Below, piece by piece: positions 52,565-63,689 of a stretch of 64,000 nt of DNA. Under the pieces are notes generated by a model. It searched no databases and was not told where the DNA came from. It worked only from the letters and a program-made list of their open reading frames with translations. The number at the start of each line of letters is the position of its first letter. Within the stretch, counting starts at the first letter, position 1. Location: assembly GCA_012845835.1 (NCBI GenBank), contig JABAKD010000016.1:22614573-22678572 (forward strand). Reading direction: 5' to 3'. This DNA is from Undaria pinnatifida. Taxonomy: Eukaryota > Sar > Phaeophyceae > Laminariales > Alariaceae. The translations under genes and the position numbers were made by a program.

Positions 52565-53640
52565 CTACCAACCCTTGTCCCCGTCTGGAGCCAAGTCACC
52601 ACGTCCTGACACCACACCAGCTGAACATGAACCTAGAGATGTTCTCATTTGCCATCAAGATTCCGGAAGCTACAAGAAATGAGGTGGCCCTCTCAGCGAT
52701 ACGGGTACCGGATGATATTTGGCACAGACGAATGGGACACACTAACTCCCAACGTTTGAGGACTCTGCGCGACGCCGGAAGCAATGGCATTAACGATAGT
52801 GACAACATGTCGCCATGCGACGTGTGCGCGTTTGAAAAAAGCAAGCAACAGTGTTATCCCAAGACAACTACCTTAACTACTAATCGGCATTCTTAACTGG
52901 GGTACACCAACCATTTCGGACTCTTATCCCCACCTGCACTAGGAGGATTACGCTACGTCAGCTAATTCAAGGACCAGCACAGCAAATGGAACGAGGTATT
53001 CTTCATGAAAGGAAAGAGTGATGCGGTAATCTCACTACAACAGAACCGTCCAGACCATGGTAATAACGCGGGTCCGGCGGATCGAACGCCTTCGCACGGA
53101 CCGGGGGGAGTAGTATACGGCAGGGAACTTCGAAACCTACTACCTTGACACGGGGATTCGTCACGAGCTTGCCACCAGCAATACGCCTCAACAAAACAGG
53201 GTATCAGAACGAGACGGGCGAACAATTGCCTACATCGCACGCTGTCTACTGAAAGATGCGGCGTTCACGAAACCTCTTTGGGGAGGAATGTTTTCACGGC
53301 CACGTATTTAGCCAACCGCATGCTACGCTCGACGCTCGAATCACACGCCCCCTTCGAGGTACCGCTCGCCGTACCTGCCAAGCTGAATCACCTCTGCAAG
53401 GTCGGAGGTATGGTCTTCGACGGATTCTACGATCGGCTCCCCGAAACAAGTATTATTTTAAACGGACGATTCATGGCTGGTCGACAAGAGAAAGGCCGCT
53501 GTCAAACAGTAGTCTCCATAGTTTTTATTGTTTGCAAAGGCCTCTCGAACGATGACGTCCAAGTGGCAAGCGGGACCGTATTTCAGGAGGTACGGCCGCG
53601 ATCTGGTTTTAAAACCGGCGATTGCGTTTAATAAAAGTTG
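52561..53640 (+). pseudogene. Copia-2 integrase
   Basis: The gag-pre-integrase zinc module is intact in the frame at 52561-52896: DIWHRRMGHTNSQRLRTLRD ... MSPCDVCAFEKSKQQC. The core follows with frame changes: QHSKWNEVFFMKGKSDAVIS, then RTDRGE-stop-YTAGNFETYY at about 53090-53130 (second catalytic Asp), then LATSNTPQQNRVSERDGRTI and AYIARCLLKDAAFTKPLWGG at about 53170-53285, the PQQNG-ER--RT block containing the catalytic Glu. The frame at 53278-53631 holds FTATYLANRMLRSTLESHAP. Residues around the first catalytic Asp (family Y-D--GP) are lost. Confidence 0.85.
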
Positions 53641-53679
53641 AGGGGGCTACCTTAGAACGACGTTTTCGTACACGTCGAA

Positions 53680-54339
53680 ACACACACGTCGAAGCTTGAG
53701 GACAACGCCGGGGAAGGTAGACTCTGTGGGTACAGCATGAACAGCAAAGCGTATCAGATATACAGCAAAAGGACGGGACGCGTGACAAAGAGGCGCAATG
53801 TCATCTTTATCGATACCCCAGCGTCAACACTGGCTCACTCAACTGCGGGCAACACGACCGGTTACGCAGTCAGTACTCACGAAGACAGCTCCCCGGCAAA
53901 AAACAGGGACGACATCTGTATCAACCACAGCGAAGGGATAGACAGCCTCATGGAAAAACTGTCGAAGCTCATGAGCAGGATCATAGACGACGCCACATCA
54001 GCTGGCGCGGAGGAGCCGGCCGTTGAAGGCGCCGGCAGTAAGCAGACACTCGAGACGACCCCGACAGGAGCATTGGCGACAGACAACAACCTCGGAGGCG
54101 CAACACGTGAAGGAACTCGCGCAAGGTGTGCCTTAACTCCGGTCTCACACCAAGGACAAAACCCCCACCAGCGGCACGAACTAAGTAACCCGGGAGTGGT
54201 CACAAGCCCAATGGCTAGTGACGCAGAGGTCGCGCACGAGGAAGAAAACATGATGAAATACGCGCTGGTACCTGAAATCGAAGACAGGTCAAATAGAGTG
54301 AAAATCACAGGATGGAAGTATACCTTGAATACGCCCTAG
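53680..54339 (+). pseudogene. Copia-2 integrase C-terminus and linker
   Basis: GRLCGYSMNSKAYQIYSKRT then GRVTKRRNVIFIDTPAS is the conserved GY-----YRI----T--V---RDV-F-E block that ends copia integrases. The remaining 150 residues of this 200-aa frame are a Ser/Thr/Ala/Glu-rich linker of low conservation before the reverse transcriptase. Open throughout, unlike its neighbours. Confidence 0.8.
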
Positions 54340-55478
54340 CTGGTGGAAACCCCGTCTCTGAGCATAATTCGGATGGGGAAGAGTTTTTCATCCCAAACAC
54401 ATTCGAGGAGGTCATGGAACTGCCACCAGCGACAAAGTGGAAAGAAACAACAAACAAGGAGATGGACAGCATCCAGACAACTGCAGTCTTCTACCTGGTA
54501 TCTCCAGACTCTGTCCTACCGGAGCACATAGTGATCGGGACCAAATGGGTCTTTGAGGTCAAAGCCGATCACACGCAGAAAGAAAGAGTTGTAGTTCAGG
54601 GCTGGGGACAAGTACTAGGAATCGACTGTGGCTGCACATAAGCACCTGTATGCCGTATCCAGATCACCCGCATGGCCCTCGCCTTAGCTATGAGCGAAGA
54701 ATGTAAAGTGTTCCAGCTTGATGAAAATACGGTGTTTTTCATCGCCGAGGTACAGAAGGAGGTGTTTATGAAGACCCCTTCGGGCTACAAGGTGCTTGAC
54801 GCTACCACTGGACGTCCCAACGTGATGGCTCTCATGAAGAGCCTCCACGGACTTCGTCAAATCCCTCGCAACTGGTTTAACGCCATCGGCAGTTCATTGA
54901 GAGACACTGGGATCACAGCGACTGCGTCTGATCCATGTCTCCACATCTTAGGCTCAGACAACAACCTTAGCGTTCTGACCATGTACGTAATCGATCTTGT
55001 CCTTCTTGGAGAAGACACGACCCTGCTGAAGAACAATAAAATCCAGCTGATGGACCGACTCGCCATGACCGACATGGGAGACGTCTCGATAATGCTAGAC
55101 ATGCAAATCACCAGAGACAGGGGGACTAAGACTCTGACATTTAGCCGGGAGCATTACGCCAGGTCAGTCCTGGCGCGATTAGGCATGACAGAATGCAACC
55201 CAGTGCGCACGGCGAGAGGAGGAGCGGAGGTATCCCTCAAGCAACCGGACACGATACGCCTGGAATCCTCGAGCATCAAACCTTACCAGGCCATCACGGG
55301 GTCCCTGATGCTCCTGAGCCAATGCACGCACTACGATATCACGTCCGCCGTCAACCAACTGCCCCGAGCCATGAACAAACCATCCAAAATACACATGACA
55401 GCAGCAAAAAAGCATCTTCTCCTCTACTTAAAGGGAGATATGGGCCTGGCAATCACGTACAAGACATGGATATTTTAA
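54312..55478 (+). pseudogene. Copia-2 reverse transcriptase
   Basis: The first frame (54312-54641) reads IPNTFEEVMELPPATKWKET, IGTKWVFEVKADHTQKERVV and VQGWGQVLGIDCGC, the N-terminal RT blocks (A--W--A---E---L; GTKWV-K-K; AKGF-Q--G-D). After a TAA, the frame 54672-55478 continues with VFQLDENTVFFIAEVQKEVF (family QLDV-TAFL), LMKSLHGLRQIPRNWF (family KSLYGL-QSPR-W), and the catalytic motif at 54984 reads YVID instead of YVDD. LARLGMTECNPVRT and YQAITGSLMLLSQCTHYDIT follow. RT copies RNA into cDNA. The changed YVDD Asp and the stop rule out activity. Confidence 0.92.
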
Positions 55479-55954
55479 CTGGCGGGGTATTGCGATGCGA
55501 GCTGGTGAAGCAACCCTGACACGGCCAGTCAACCTCCGGCTACTTGTTCATGCTGCCTGGAGGACCACTGAGCTTCAAGATTACGCTCCAGAACCCAACC
55601 GCGGAGTTGACTGGGGAGGCGGAACTCATATCAGTGGCACACGCAATGAATTAGGCGATGTATCTATCCATCATGATGGCCGAGCTGGGATTTGAAAAGC
55701 TGTTTGAAACGGTGTCTTTCTTCGTGCGACATTATCAGAGCCCTACACATAGCAGGAAACAGCACCTACAGCTTTCGCACGAAACACATTGCTCTGCGCG
55801 TCTTTTACTTGAACGAGCAAGCCAAGGACGGCAAAATACCATCCACCACGCGGCCAAACAGAAACATCTGGCAGACGTTGGGACTAAAATCCTCACGAAG
55901 AACTCGCATCGGCACCTACTGAACCTTATTGAGGCATACCCCACAATAAATTAG
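55478..55954 (+). pseudogene. Copia-2 RNase H
   Basis: Traces in three frames: AGYCDASW at about 55488, then VYLSIMMAELGFEKLFETVS, IIRALHIAGNSTYSFRTKHI and ALRVFYLNEQAKDGKI, and TIHHAAKQKHLADVGTKILT. G-CDADW, A-MA-ELG and SKHI-----F----V--G-I----V----(Q/M)-AD--TK are the landmarks of copia RNase H. At least three frameshifts. Confidence 0.85.
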
Positions 55955-55958
55955 ATCT

Positions 55959-56880
55959 ATGAAGGAAACGAGAAAGCCAAGATCGACCGGAAGGAAGAGA
56001 TTCCACATTGACAACGACAATGAGTACAAGTCAGGAAACGACAAAGAGAGAAGGAGACCAAGTTTTGGCGACAACATGCGGATTTTTTTTCAAATACAGG
56101 AATTGGACAGATTGATCGAGATCAGGAGGACCCATTTGGGCGAAGCCTCAGGTCATCATCAACCACCATGACCGATAACCAAGAAAGCGAGGGGGTTCTC
56201 ACCGGGGATATTTCCGACGACAGTATAGCTACGGTACAAGAACGGCGAACACGCTTGAACGACAGGTTTCCTTGTTTGGAGGAAAACAACAAAAGAAGAG
56301 GCAGCGGCAGAGATCGCCAACTGGACCATCAAGCAAGGCGTCGAATCCTACTCCGATATGCCATTTTGAACGCTTCCGTGAAAAGAAATCGAAATATGTG
56401 AATATAAGGACTTGATGGAAGCCCAGCTCTTCCTTGAGCTTCGCACCAGCGCATGGGACAAAGCTGCCGCCAAAAATTGAGATCAGATGGTCTCAGCTCG
56501 AAGCCTTCTCGATAGCAATGTGCAGACCAAGGGGGTTGATCACGAACGGGGTGCGTGAAAAATGTATCATCTAGAGAAGCTCAAGGAGCAGGAAGACAAA
56601 TGCGGGCGCAGCCTTAGTCGTACGAAGGCTACACTCGAAAGAGGGATCAAGGCATGCCTGGTGGAGCTTACATACAACCAGTCAGCAGTAATTGCTGATG
56701 TTTGAGCAGAAATATGGCAGACTTGGTCGGAAGCGACGCAGGCGATTCCCTATCTAGCCGAAGACACCATTGGCTCTAGAAACGTCCGCCGTGACGTGTA
56801 ATGTGAGAGCTGAGTTGCACAACATCGTTACAGGGAACCTACCGGCCAACGAGGGGGGGTCGATGACATGATTTTCGCAA
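55959..56880 (+). pseudogene. Extra coding-like region between RNase H and 3' LTR
   Basis: Two overlapping frames sharing ATGA (55959-56171 and 56168-56401) encode Lys/Arg/Asp-rich, mostly helical sequence (KETRKPRSTGRKRFHIDNDN; DDSIATVQERRTRLNDRFPC, LEENNKRRGSGRDRQLDHQA). Beyond, with a few stops, come LMEAQLFLELRTSAWDKAAA, QMVSARSLLDSNVQTKGVDH and YHLEKLKEQEDKCGRSLSRT, KATLERGIKACLVEL. The charged heptad-like pattern suggests a coiled coil. No membrane segment, so not an envelope-like protein. Ordinary copia elements have almost nothing here. Confidence 0.5.
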
Positions 56881-57202
56881 GATACACTCTGACACGATCT
56901 TGTTTCTTCAACTAACGCCTTAAACAAGGAAAGCAGAGTATAGCTGAGCAGAGAAAGATGACACATTCTTGTCACGGTATTTTCTGCAAACAACGGTTTA
57001 AACGAGCATATTATATGGTTGATTACGTCCCAATTTTATTTGGAATGGTAATTTCATCTATAGATGAGTGTTAGGTTGTAGGAATCACAAGGAATCTATC
57101 GGCTAAATGGAAATGTTCATTACATGGTCAAATGAATTTATGCAGAGTACTCCGTACGATGTCGAACAATGTGATCGAAGTTGGTTTCTGTAGTATGAAA
57201 GG

Positions 57203-57602
57203 GGACACATACATGGTACTGCGTTCCACCAAGTAATAACGCGTTGACGGGTCGTGCGAAAGATCAAAGCGTTTGTTAAGTCACGTGCGAAAGATCGAAG
57301 TGTTTTCTACGTCACGTGCGTTGGATTGACATGGGTGTCGTATGTAGCGGGTACTAGTTACCATACGAGATAATTTGTTACAGTAAAAAGGAAGAGACAC
57401 TGAGTGCTTGCACATCGAGTGTACTCTTCACATTTGCATCTGAACTTGGACTGTTCATAGTGACAAAAGTTTTTTTTAGCCCAACGAGACCAATTTAATG
57501 CGATCCAACACCGTCAAACCATCATCAGTCAGGCGGTCTCGCCATGACTGTGTGTTATCCTCCGAAGGCCGTTATCGTTGAGTGACCACCACATTGCTAA
57601 CA
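57203..57602 (+). repeat. Copia-2 3' LTR
   Basis: Direct repeat of 50320-50726, preceded by the purine-rich TATGAAAGGGG typical of a polypurine tract. Divergence from the 5' LTR is substantial (many substitutions, several indels), so the insertion is old. Confidence 0.9.
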
Positions 57603-57699
57603 GGTACAAAAATAATATTCAGGGGTACTATCGCAGTTTCCGTTTCTCATCAGGATCTCTTTCCTTGTTTTCTTACAAGGAACTCTGTAGTTCACCGCG

Positions 57700-58423
57700 A
57701 CGTGATAGCGGTGGTTTTTGCCAACGTGGTGTACGCAATGGGCTTTGCTGCGTTCACCGACGCCTCGGCGCAGGCGAATCAGAGAATGTTTGAAGGTGCA
57801 AAGGTAATATACTACAACAGGATATTGCGGGCTAGGGACCGGCACTTGGTCAAACGACAGCGGAAAACTGGTTGCAGTGTTTCGATGATCCGCACGGATA
57901 CAATGTTGTTTGTCTTTCAGCAGACTACCTGTCTACAGCGTGGTGCGAAGGGGTGGAGAGAGCACCCGTGGCGAAACTTGACTAGCTCGTCCATGGAGTG
58001 GGAGGCCGGGTGTGCCCGGGCGAATTCAATGTGGGAACGGGATGCGATATTATTTGTGAAGGGTGCGGGGTCCGTCTTTGTCTGGCGAAGCATTAAAATT
58101 GATAGTTTCTTGAACAAAATTGCTTGTTTTCTTTGATTGAAGTCTCAGAGTAAATAGACGCGCTGGAATTTCATTCAGCGACGCCAACAGTAAGTCAACA
58201 GGATCGTGCTGGAAGTGGACGCCTCCAAGAGCTTGCAAAGCTGCTTCGAATGTATGCTTCTGGCGCTGGTTTCGACTCAAGGCCCATTCAACGCGTTGTC
58301 ACGTTCTTCAACGAGGTTGAGCAGTTACTACCGGTGTTTAGCAGAGATGCAGCACGTACTCCGGCGTCATGGTCGATCAATCACCGATTTGCGGTGGTCA
58401 CACGGCCGTTTTACCTCCTTTAG
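57700..58423 (+). pseudogene. Unidentified decayed coding region
   Basis: Protein-like sequence appears in one plus frame with occasional stops: NWLQCFDDPHGYNVVCLSAD then YLSTAWCEGVERAPVAKLD (about 57865-57981) and CPGEFNVGTGCDIICEGCG (about 58014-58070). A second stretch, 89 codons open from 58154 to the stop at 58423, reads IDALEFHSATPTVSQQDRAG, GRLQELAKLLRMYASGAGFD, SRPIQRVVTFFNEVEQLLPV and SINHRFAVVTRPFYLL. It lacks an early ATG and so looks like an exon or fragment. I do not recognise the family. The longer overlapping frame from 57582 starts inside the LTR and is less convincing. Confidence 0.4.
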
Positions 58424-58429
58424 TGTTGC

Positions 58430-59500
58430 AACCAAAATTAAGCGGCAGGTCGCTTTAAAATGGTCTGCGATTATTGTTGCTGTAATAAAGTGGTTCTATA
58501 GCAGTGTCTTTCTATGACTGACGACCCAAACTACCCATGTACGCCTTGAAACCGGCGGTGACACAGGCACCACGACCACATCAATGCCAGAGAAACCTTG
58601 CGGCCATCTCGGGCTCACGATGCGCCCAGCAGGAAAAAAACTTCCCGATCTCGTACTGTAGATATTGGAGGAACTGCAGATGCTATGGCGGAACCTTGAG
58701 TTCTCAGAGAACCCTCGTTTCAGTCCCGTGAGCCGATGGTATAGAGGCAGGGTACTGGAGGACAGCCGGCGCACTAAGGTGGTCCTGTCACCATGAAAAC
58801 CAAGCGCTCCCGCATTCGTCAGCATTGTATAACTTACGGGCGCAATATGCGAGTCGGGCCTCAAAAATACCACGGCATTAACTTAGACACATAGGAAGGG
58901 GAAGCCTGCACCTTACAGATATAACTCAGTCGCGAAGTTAAGACGCCGAAGGTAAAAAAAACGCCACTAAAGAGTCCGGCGGTGAGTGCAGTTGCGTGGG
59001 TGGCCCAGACTCCCGGGGGGGCTGACAGTAAGTCCTTTCAAACAAGAAGTAGCACTGGGGTGCGGGCTGATTCGCTATTATTCCCAACTTTACGACGTGT
59101 GACACAACAGTGCATGAAATGTGTGGAGCACTCGCTGGCGTTTATGGAAGAGCGAACTAAATCGACAGCGCGTTGTCGGTGGAGGGTATTTTTCATTTTT
59201 TGGTGAGGGACAGCTTAGTCGTAGTTTAGTTTGTCTGTTGAACAATTGCAATAAGGACGTTGGTTACGGGGGCTTGCTTTGGGTGCATTCAAGTGTGTGG
59301 TTGACGCAAGTTTATGCTTTTGCGTATGAACTCGGGAATCTTCCTGTTTCGCTTGGTCGTCGTTGTGCCAATAACGACGATTACTGTGCACCAAAAAAAA
59401 TTTATATGTGATCATTCTTTTTCTCGAGATTCGGTCAGAGCATTTATTCATCACGGCCTCAGTATGCGATTCGCGGAACTGGAATTCAAGTTCAAATCTC
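58430..59500. other. Intergenic, no gene recognised
   Basis: Frames up to 125 aa (58496-58873 minus) were read without finding a family. No repeats seen. Confidence 0.45.
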
Positions 59501-59504
59501 TTTG

Positions 59505-60045
59505 TTCATGAGCCGCCTTCGAGGGGCGGCACAAACGCCTCTTGGCCTTCCGTGCCTGTTCCGCACCTCAACGTGAGAGAAGACGAATGCTGCGCGAGAC
59601 AAGCGAGAAGTTGCAAAACGATCGCATGTCGAGGAGGAATTCTTTGTATTTTGGTTGTATTTTGACGTCTGCAGCTCCTGGATGATTAGGAAAACTGGCT
59701 TCATTTCCAAATGTTAGTTGCTAACGTTTAGAATTTTGCGGTGTCGTAATCGCGAGCGTTTGTTTTGCTTGAAGTCTGCAAGGCTTGAACAAATGAAACA
59801 CGTACAAGTCTTCGGGAGGCGGCTCCAACGCGTAAAATTGGTCATTGGGCGGCTCCGACGACCCTCGCCCTTCCTTATGCGTTGGGCACCACGACGTGAA
59901 GGCTAATGGACGCTGAGCGAGACAAGGGAGAAGTTGCAAAAATACTGCATTTTGAGGAGGAAATCTTAAACCTTCGGTTGGACCTCAACGCCTGCAGCGC
60001 CTGAATATTTCCCAGGATTGGCATCATTTCCAAACGGTAGGTACT
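59505..60045. repeat. Two diverged direct repeats, about 345 bp apart
   Basis: GAGACAAG-GAGAAGTTGCAAAA followed by GCAT-T-GAGGAGGAA, then TTGGTTG/TCGGTTGGA, AC-(T/C)CTGCAG and CTTCATTTCCAAA / CATCATTTCCAAACG occur near 59600-59715 and 59915-60040. Likely an old tandem duplication, non-coding as far as can be read. Confidence 0.7.
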
Positions 60046-60049
60046 TGCG

Positions 60050-60690
60050 GCAACCCCTTTTTGCACGACAATCGTGCAAAAAAAAAGTGCACGACTCCAA
60101 AACGCCTCCTGAACCACACATCCAGAAACCTGAACCACACACCCAGAAACCCTTTTTCAAATCAGAAACACAGCGTGAGTACCAAAAAAGGCACGATTAC
60201 CGCACGCATCACAGCCCCCACACCGCCACAAGGGTCAAGCAGCACGCGCAAATCAGACTAAACACAGCAGGCATGCCTCTGAGGGATGTTGCCATCGCGA
60301 GGGTGGCTCGTAGTGCAAGAGCTGACACCGACGTGCGATCCGAGCACCAGCAGAAGCACCAACGGCCGAATCATCGGGAGGCGACACGAGCAACCGCAGG
60401 AGCGACAGCAGGAGAGGCCGCAGAGGAACAGGTGAGGATAGACGTGTGTCCTGTGAGAACACGTTCGACGACGTGCACTCCGTGAACTGAGACTGCTGTG
60501 TCGCCGATGTGGATGACGCCTTGTTGCTGTGGGATCATGTGGGCTGAAGAAAAGTTCAAATTGCAAAAGCAGATCTTGTCATGTGTATGGACTCTACATT
60601 GTACAAAAGTGACGACGCCTGGTACGTTCGTTTTGTGTAGCAAATATTAAATCTCTGCTAAGTCCTTCCTCTCGCAAAACCTGTTGGATA
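60050..60690. other. Upstream of ankyrin pseudogene, no gene recognised
   Basis: A 155-aa Arg/His/Ala-rich plus frame (60018-60485) crosses this segment. Its composition and lack of motifs give no support for a gene. Confidence 0.45.
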
Positions 60691-60700
60691 TAGAGGCATC

Positions 60701-62073
60701 ATGGCAAATTCATCCACACGACCCGCCCGCCGTGTTTCCACCCATTATATTGGCCCATGTTGGAACTGTATTTTTGTTTTCAGGTGCTTGCGTGCGGAGA
60801 TCATTGCCTTCGTGGGCGGGCGGCAGCTGCAAGCGAATATATTTGTAGGGAGGGTTTCAATGCGGTGGCGAAACACATTTTTCGAAGGGATACCACAAGA
60901 AACCGCGAGCTCCGCTATCGTGACGTCGGTTCCTCGCACGATGGAGGCGTTGGGCTTAGGTTGGAAGCCGGGCAACGGAGCACTGAAATGTGCCGCAGGA
61001 GAGGGGAATATCGAAGTACTGAATCTGTTGCTGGAATCGGAAGTACTGAAAGACGCACGTGACGTGGGCGAGTGGGGCCATGGAGTGTTCCAGTTGCTGC
61101 GGAGGCCGGGCACATTCACGTTCTGAAGTTCTTGATCGTTGCCGGCTGCTATAAGGACCAGATGGGATTGAAGGCCTTAGAATTCGCCGTTGAGTCGGGT
61201 AGTGCGGCCATGCTAGACTGCTGCGACATCTCTGACCTACGTCATTCCGAAAATGGATGTGTTCTGGACGAGCAGCGCGTGGAGGCCGAGGCTATTGTGA
61301 CCCCTCCTCTTAAAAAGGCGATAGCAAGCAAAGATTTGGAAATGGTGCGGTCTCTTTCGCATTTTGTGGGGGCTGCCGGGGAAAGCGGGGGATGGATGCG
61401 CGACCAAGTTCTGGAGTTTGCGGAAGATGGCGACATGGAGATGCTGCTATGCCTGGAGGATATGATCATGTGTGGGCGATATGAAGGGTTGTTCTTGGAC
61501 ACGTTCTGGACAGCGGTCGGTTTAGCGCGGTGGCCCAACTGTTGACTTGGTGGTGGTCAGGAGTACCTCCTCACATGCGCGCTGAAACGGGCGGCCAGCA
61601 ACTTGTCCCGGACGGCGTCCTGGTCATGGTAGCCAGACCCGGACATTTGGGAATGTTGCGGTGGTGCAAAACAAACTTTCCCTTAGTTTCCCGGGGCTTC
61701 TGCCTGTATTGCGCTTCGGTGGACGGCTGGTCGCGTGTACCCGCCGACGCCGCTGGCGCCGGGCATGTCGATTTAGTTTTGTGGTGCCTCGATAACGGGT
61801 GGGAATATGACGAGAGGTGGATGGATGGCAGCTGCTGCGAAGGAGGGACGTTCGCATGTCATTGCGGCGTTGGTGGGGAGGGGTTTTGCCTGCCAGGTGC
61901 AAGTTGAACAGGCAGCGAGGTGTGACGAGGGTATGGAACGGTATCTTGCTGATCTTCTGCCTTGCGAGTGGCATTATAAATCCGTACTTGTCGTGCCGCG
62001 CAAAGGTTTGCGCTGTTGTTTCAAGGTCGCGTGGCTACAGGTATTTTTAGATTCAAAACCTGCTGCGTTGTGA
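60701..62073 (+). pseudogene. Ankyrin-repeat protein, frameshifted
   Basis: Four overlapping plus frames carry one continuous protein. 60701-61126: after a possible acceptor TTTTGTTTTCAG at 60772-60783, CLRAEIIAFVGGRQLQANIF then VGRVSMRWRNTFFEGIPQET (an F-box-like N-terminus usual in brown-algal ankyrin proteins) and NGALKCAAGEGNIEVLNLLL. 61072-61545: PVAAEAGHIHVLKFLIVAGC, LKALEFAVESGSAAMLDCCD and LEFAEDGDMEMLLCLED. 61530-61907: VARPGHLGMLRWCKTNFPL and AAGAGHVDLVLWCLDNGWEY. 61807-62073: MAAAAKEGRSHVIAALVGRG. A-A-G----L--L is the ankyrin helix pair. Ankyrin repeats bind proteins. Frame changes near 61080, 61540 and 61830 make this a pseudogene unless sequencing errors explain them. Confidence 0.8.
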
Positions 62074-62079
62074 TCGTCG

Positions 62080-62660
62080 TTGAGTGATCGTCGTTGAGGG
62101 AAGATGGGGCCCAAGAGACGTGAAAAGAGACGTGAAAACGCACGCGTGCATGGCGATCCATGCGTAAGGCTAGATGTTCGGAGGGAGGGACCGTCAAGGT
62201 GCTGGGTTCCTCGAGGAGATGAGGTTCTCGAGTCCTCTCGTTGCGCTTGCGATGTGCGGCAGACGTGCCCTCGAGCACAACACCTCAACACCAATCACCC
62301 GAAATTCTAAATGGCGCTCCTTATTAACGTGGTAATTTCGAACGGTCTGCTGGCTTTCAACTCGTACCCCCTTTATCACACACCCCGTTTACCAGCGGTG
62401 GAAAATCACCATCCAATCACATCCAATGACCCCCACACCGCTTGAGGACGTCGATGACACGAAATCATCCACCCAAACACGCTATGTGGCAGTCCATCAC
62501 CTTGGATGTAGATCCACAGGGGGGGGGGGGCGACCAACACCAAACGCGAAATCCGCTGAGCAGCACGATGCCATCGGCCTCCAACTTCGTTTAACTTCCC
62601 TCGTGGTCGTGCACGAACACGTCTGAACAGGAAAGCACAGGAAACCGGCAACCTCACCAA
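62080..62660. other. Intergenic, G-run at 62519-62529
   Basis: No credible frame. The direct repeat GATCGTCGTTGAG at 62072 and 62086 and the homopolymer G run are the only features. Confidence 0.5.
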
Positions 62661-62665
62661 CGTTT

Positions 62666-63685
62666 TCAATGGCCTTGCGCGCGTCCCCTAAGCAGTGCCC
62701 CGCCGGATTCGATGCTAGACCGCTGCCTACTACCTTGACGTCTAGCGGCTGGTTGGCGCACAGCTTGTGGGTTGCCAACCACAGCCCCCCCTCCCGAAGA
62801 AATCCTTGCCGCGGCGTTGAGGCTACTCTCGAAAGTCTGTACGATGGCACGCAGAGTGTCAGGGGGGATCAGCTGCACCCCAGGGCTCACGGCCGCACTG
62901 GTCCTCTTCAACATCTCAACGTACAGGAGCCGGCGTTCCTGGCTACTTTGCCCTGCCTGCGCATCCCTCCTCTGCAGAGTACACTCTATGGTGGCGTTCT
63001 CTGTGATTGCTGGGATTGCTTGCCAAGTGTCAACCATCGCTACGGTGGGAGCGCGTACTTGGTTTTCGTCGGACGCGCCGGCGTGGTTTCGCGCTACCAT
63101 CCATTGCGGTTTGCACTCTGGTGGCCAAGCATCTAGTTCCCTCAGGCCATTCTCTGTCAGCCAATGCCTGTTGAGTATGCCTACATGGAATTTGAACTTC
63201 GGGGTCAAACGCATGGCCTGCCAAAAGTGCCGACAACATAGACCGAGCTCTTGCAGTGTACGGCACGAGCAGACGTGACTGCCATCCTCCATACTGCACA
63301 CTATGTACTGCATCTCTCGGCCCTGCCGGCTCTCAACGACGACGGCGACCGTCTAGACGCTTACCATCAAGTCGCCCAGGAACTCTAGTTTCCCTAGTGC
63401 TGAGAAACGTTCCGCCCCCTCAAGCACTTTGTTACCACCACAAAAAATGGCGGCGGCGTCCATCTCTTGGGTCATGAACCTAAGCGGCCACTGCCCAAGC
63501 CCGTAACGGATGGGGGCCATGAACCTCTCCCCAAACCACACCCCGCCAATGTCCTGAAGCTCAACAGCTGCAAGGGCGAGCCGAGCGCTGCGAAATTTCG
63601 CCCGATCTTCTTGAGCCTCGAGGGTTCCCTCGAAGAACTCAAAGACCCCTTGCAAAAAAGTCATCGCGCCGCAGACTTTCTTCAT
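62666..63685 (-). CDS. SWIM zinc-finger protein, likely MULE-transposase C-terminal part
   Basis: The minus frame 63313-62666 reads MQYIVCSMEDGSHVCSCRTL, QELGLCCRHFWQAMRLTPKF and FHVGILNRHWLTENG. CSC at residues 15-17 and C-R-H at 27-29 form the CxC...CxH SWIM zinc motif, which binds DNA or protein and is typical after the catalytic domain of Mutator-like transposases. The tail holds LLYVEMLKRTSAAVSPGVQL and a basic Ser/Arg-rich end. The frame at 63685-63353 (FLQGVFEFFEGTLEAQEDRA ... IRYGLGQWPLRFMTQEMDAA) is in the same register, separated by one TAG. GTAAGC at about 63363 and CAG at about 63322 could bound a 42-nt intron that removes it. The gene continues beyond the window edge, so the catalytic domain cannot be checked. 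Confidence 0.7.
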
Positions 63686-63689
63686 GATT

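Larger units (their letters stand above)
50320..57602 (+). mobile_element. Copia-type LTR retrotransposon 2 (plus strand), full-length but disabled
   Basis: LTRs at about 50320-50726 and 57203-57602 enclose a 6.5-kb interior with leader repeats, gag, zinc knuckle, protease, integrase, reverse transcriptase and RNase H in copia order, then a 1.2-kb extra coding-like region before a purine tract (TGAAAGGGG at 57196). At least ten stops or frameshifts disable it. No clear target-site duplication. The exact LTR starts are uncertain because GGACACATA precedes TGGTACTG in both copies. Confidence 0.93.

Noticed and set aside
57582-58136. 184-aa plus ORF
   Set aside because: Starts inside the copia-2 3' LTR and is less protein-like than an overlapping frame that contains CFDDPHGYNVVCLSADYL.
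60018-60485. 155-aa Arg/His/Ala-rich plus ORF
   Set aside because: Starts in a duplicated non-coding segment, no recognisable motif; kept only as part of the intergenic description.
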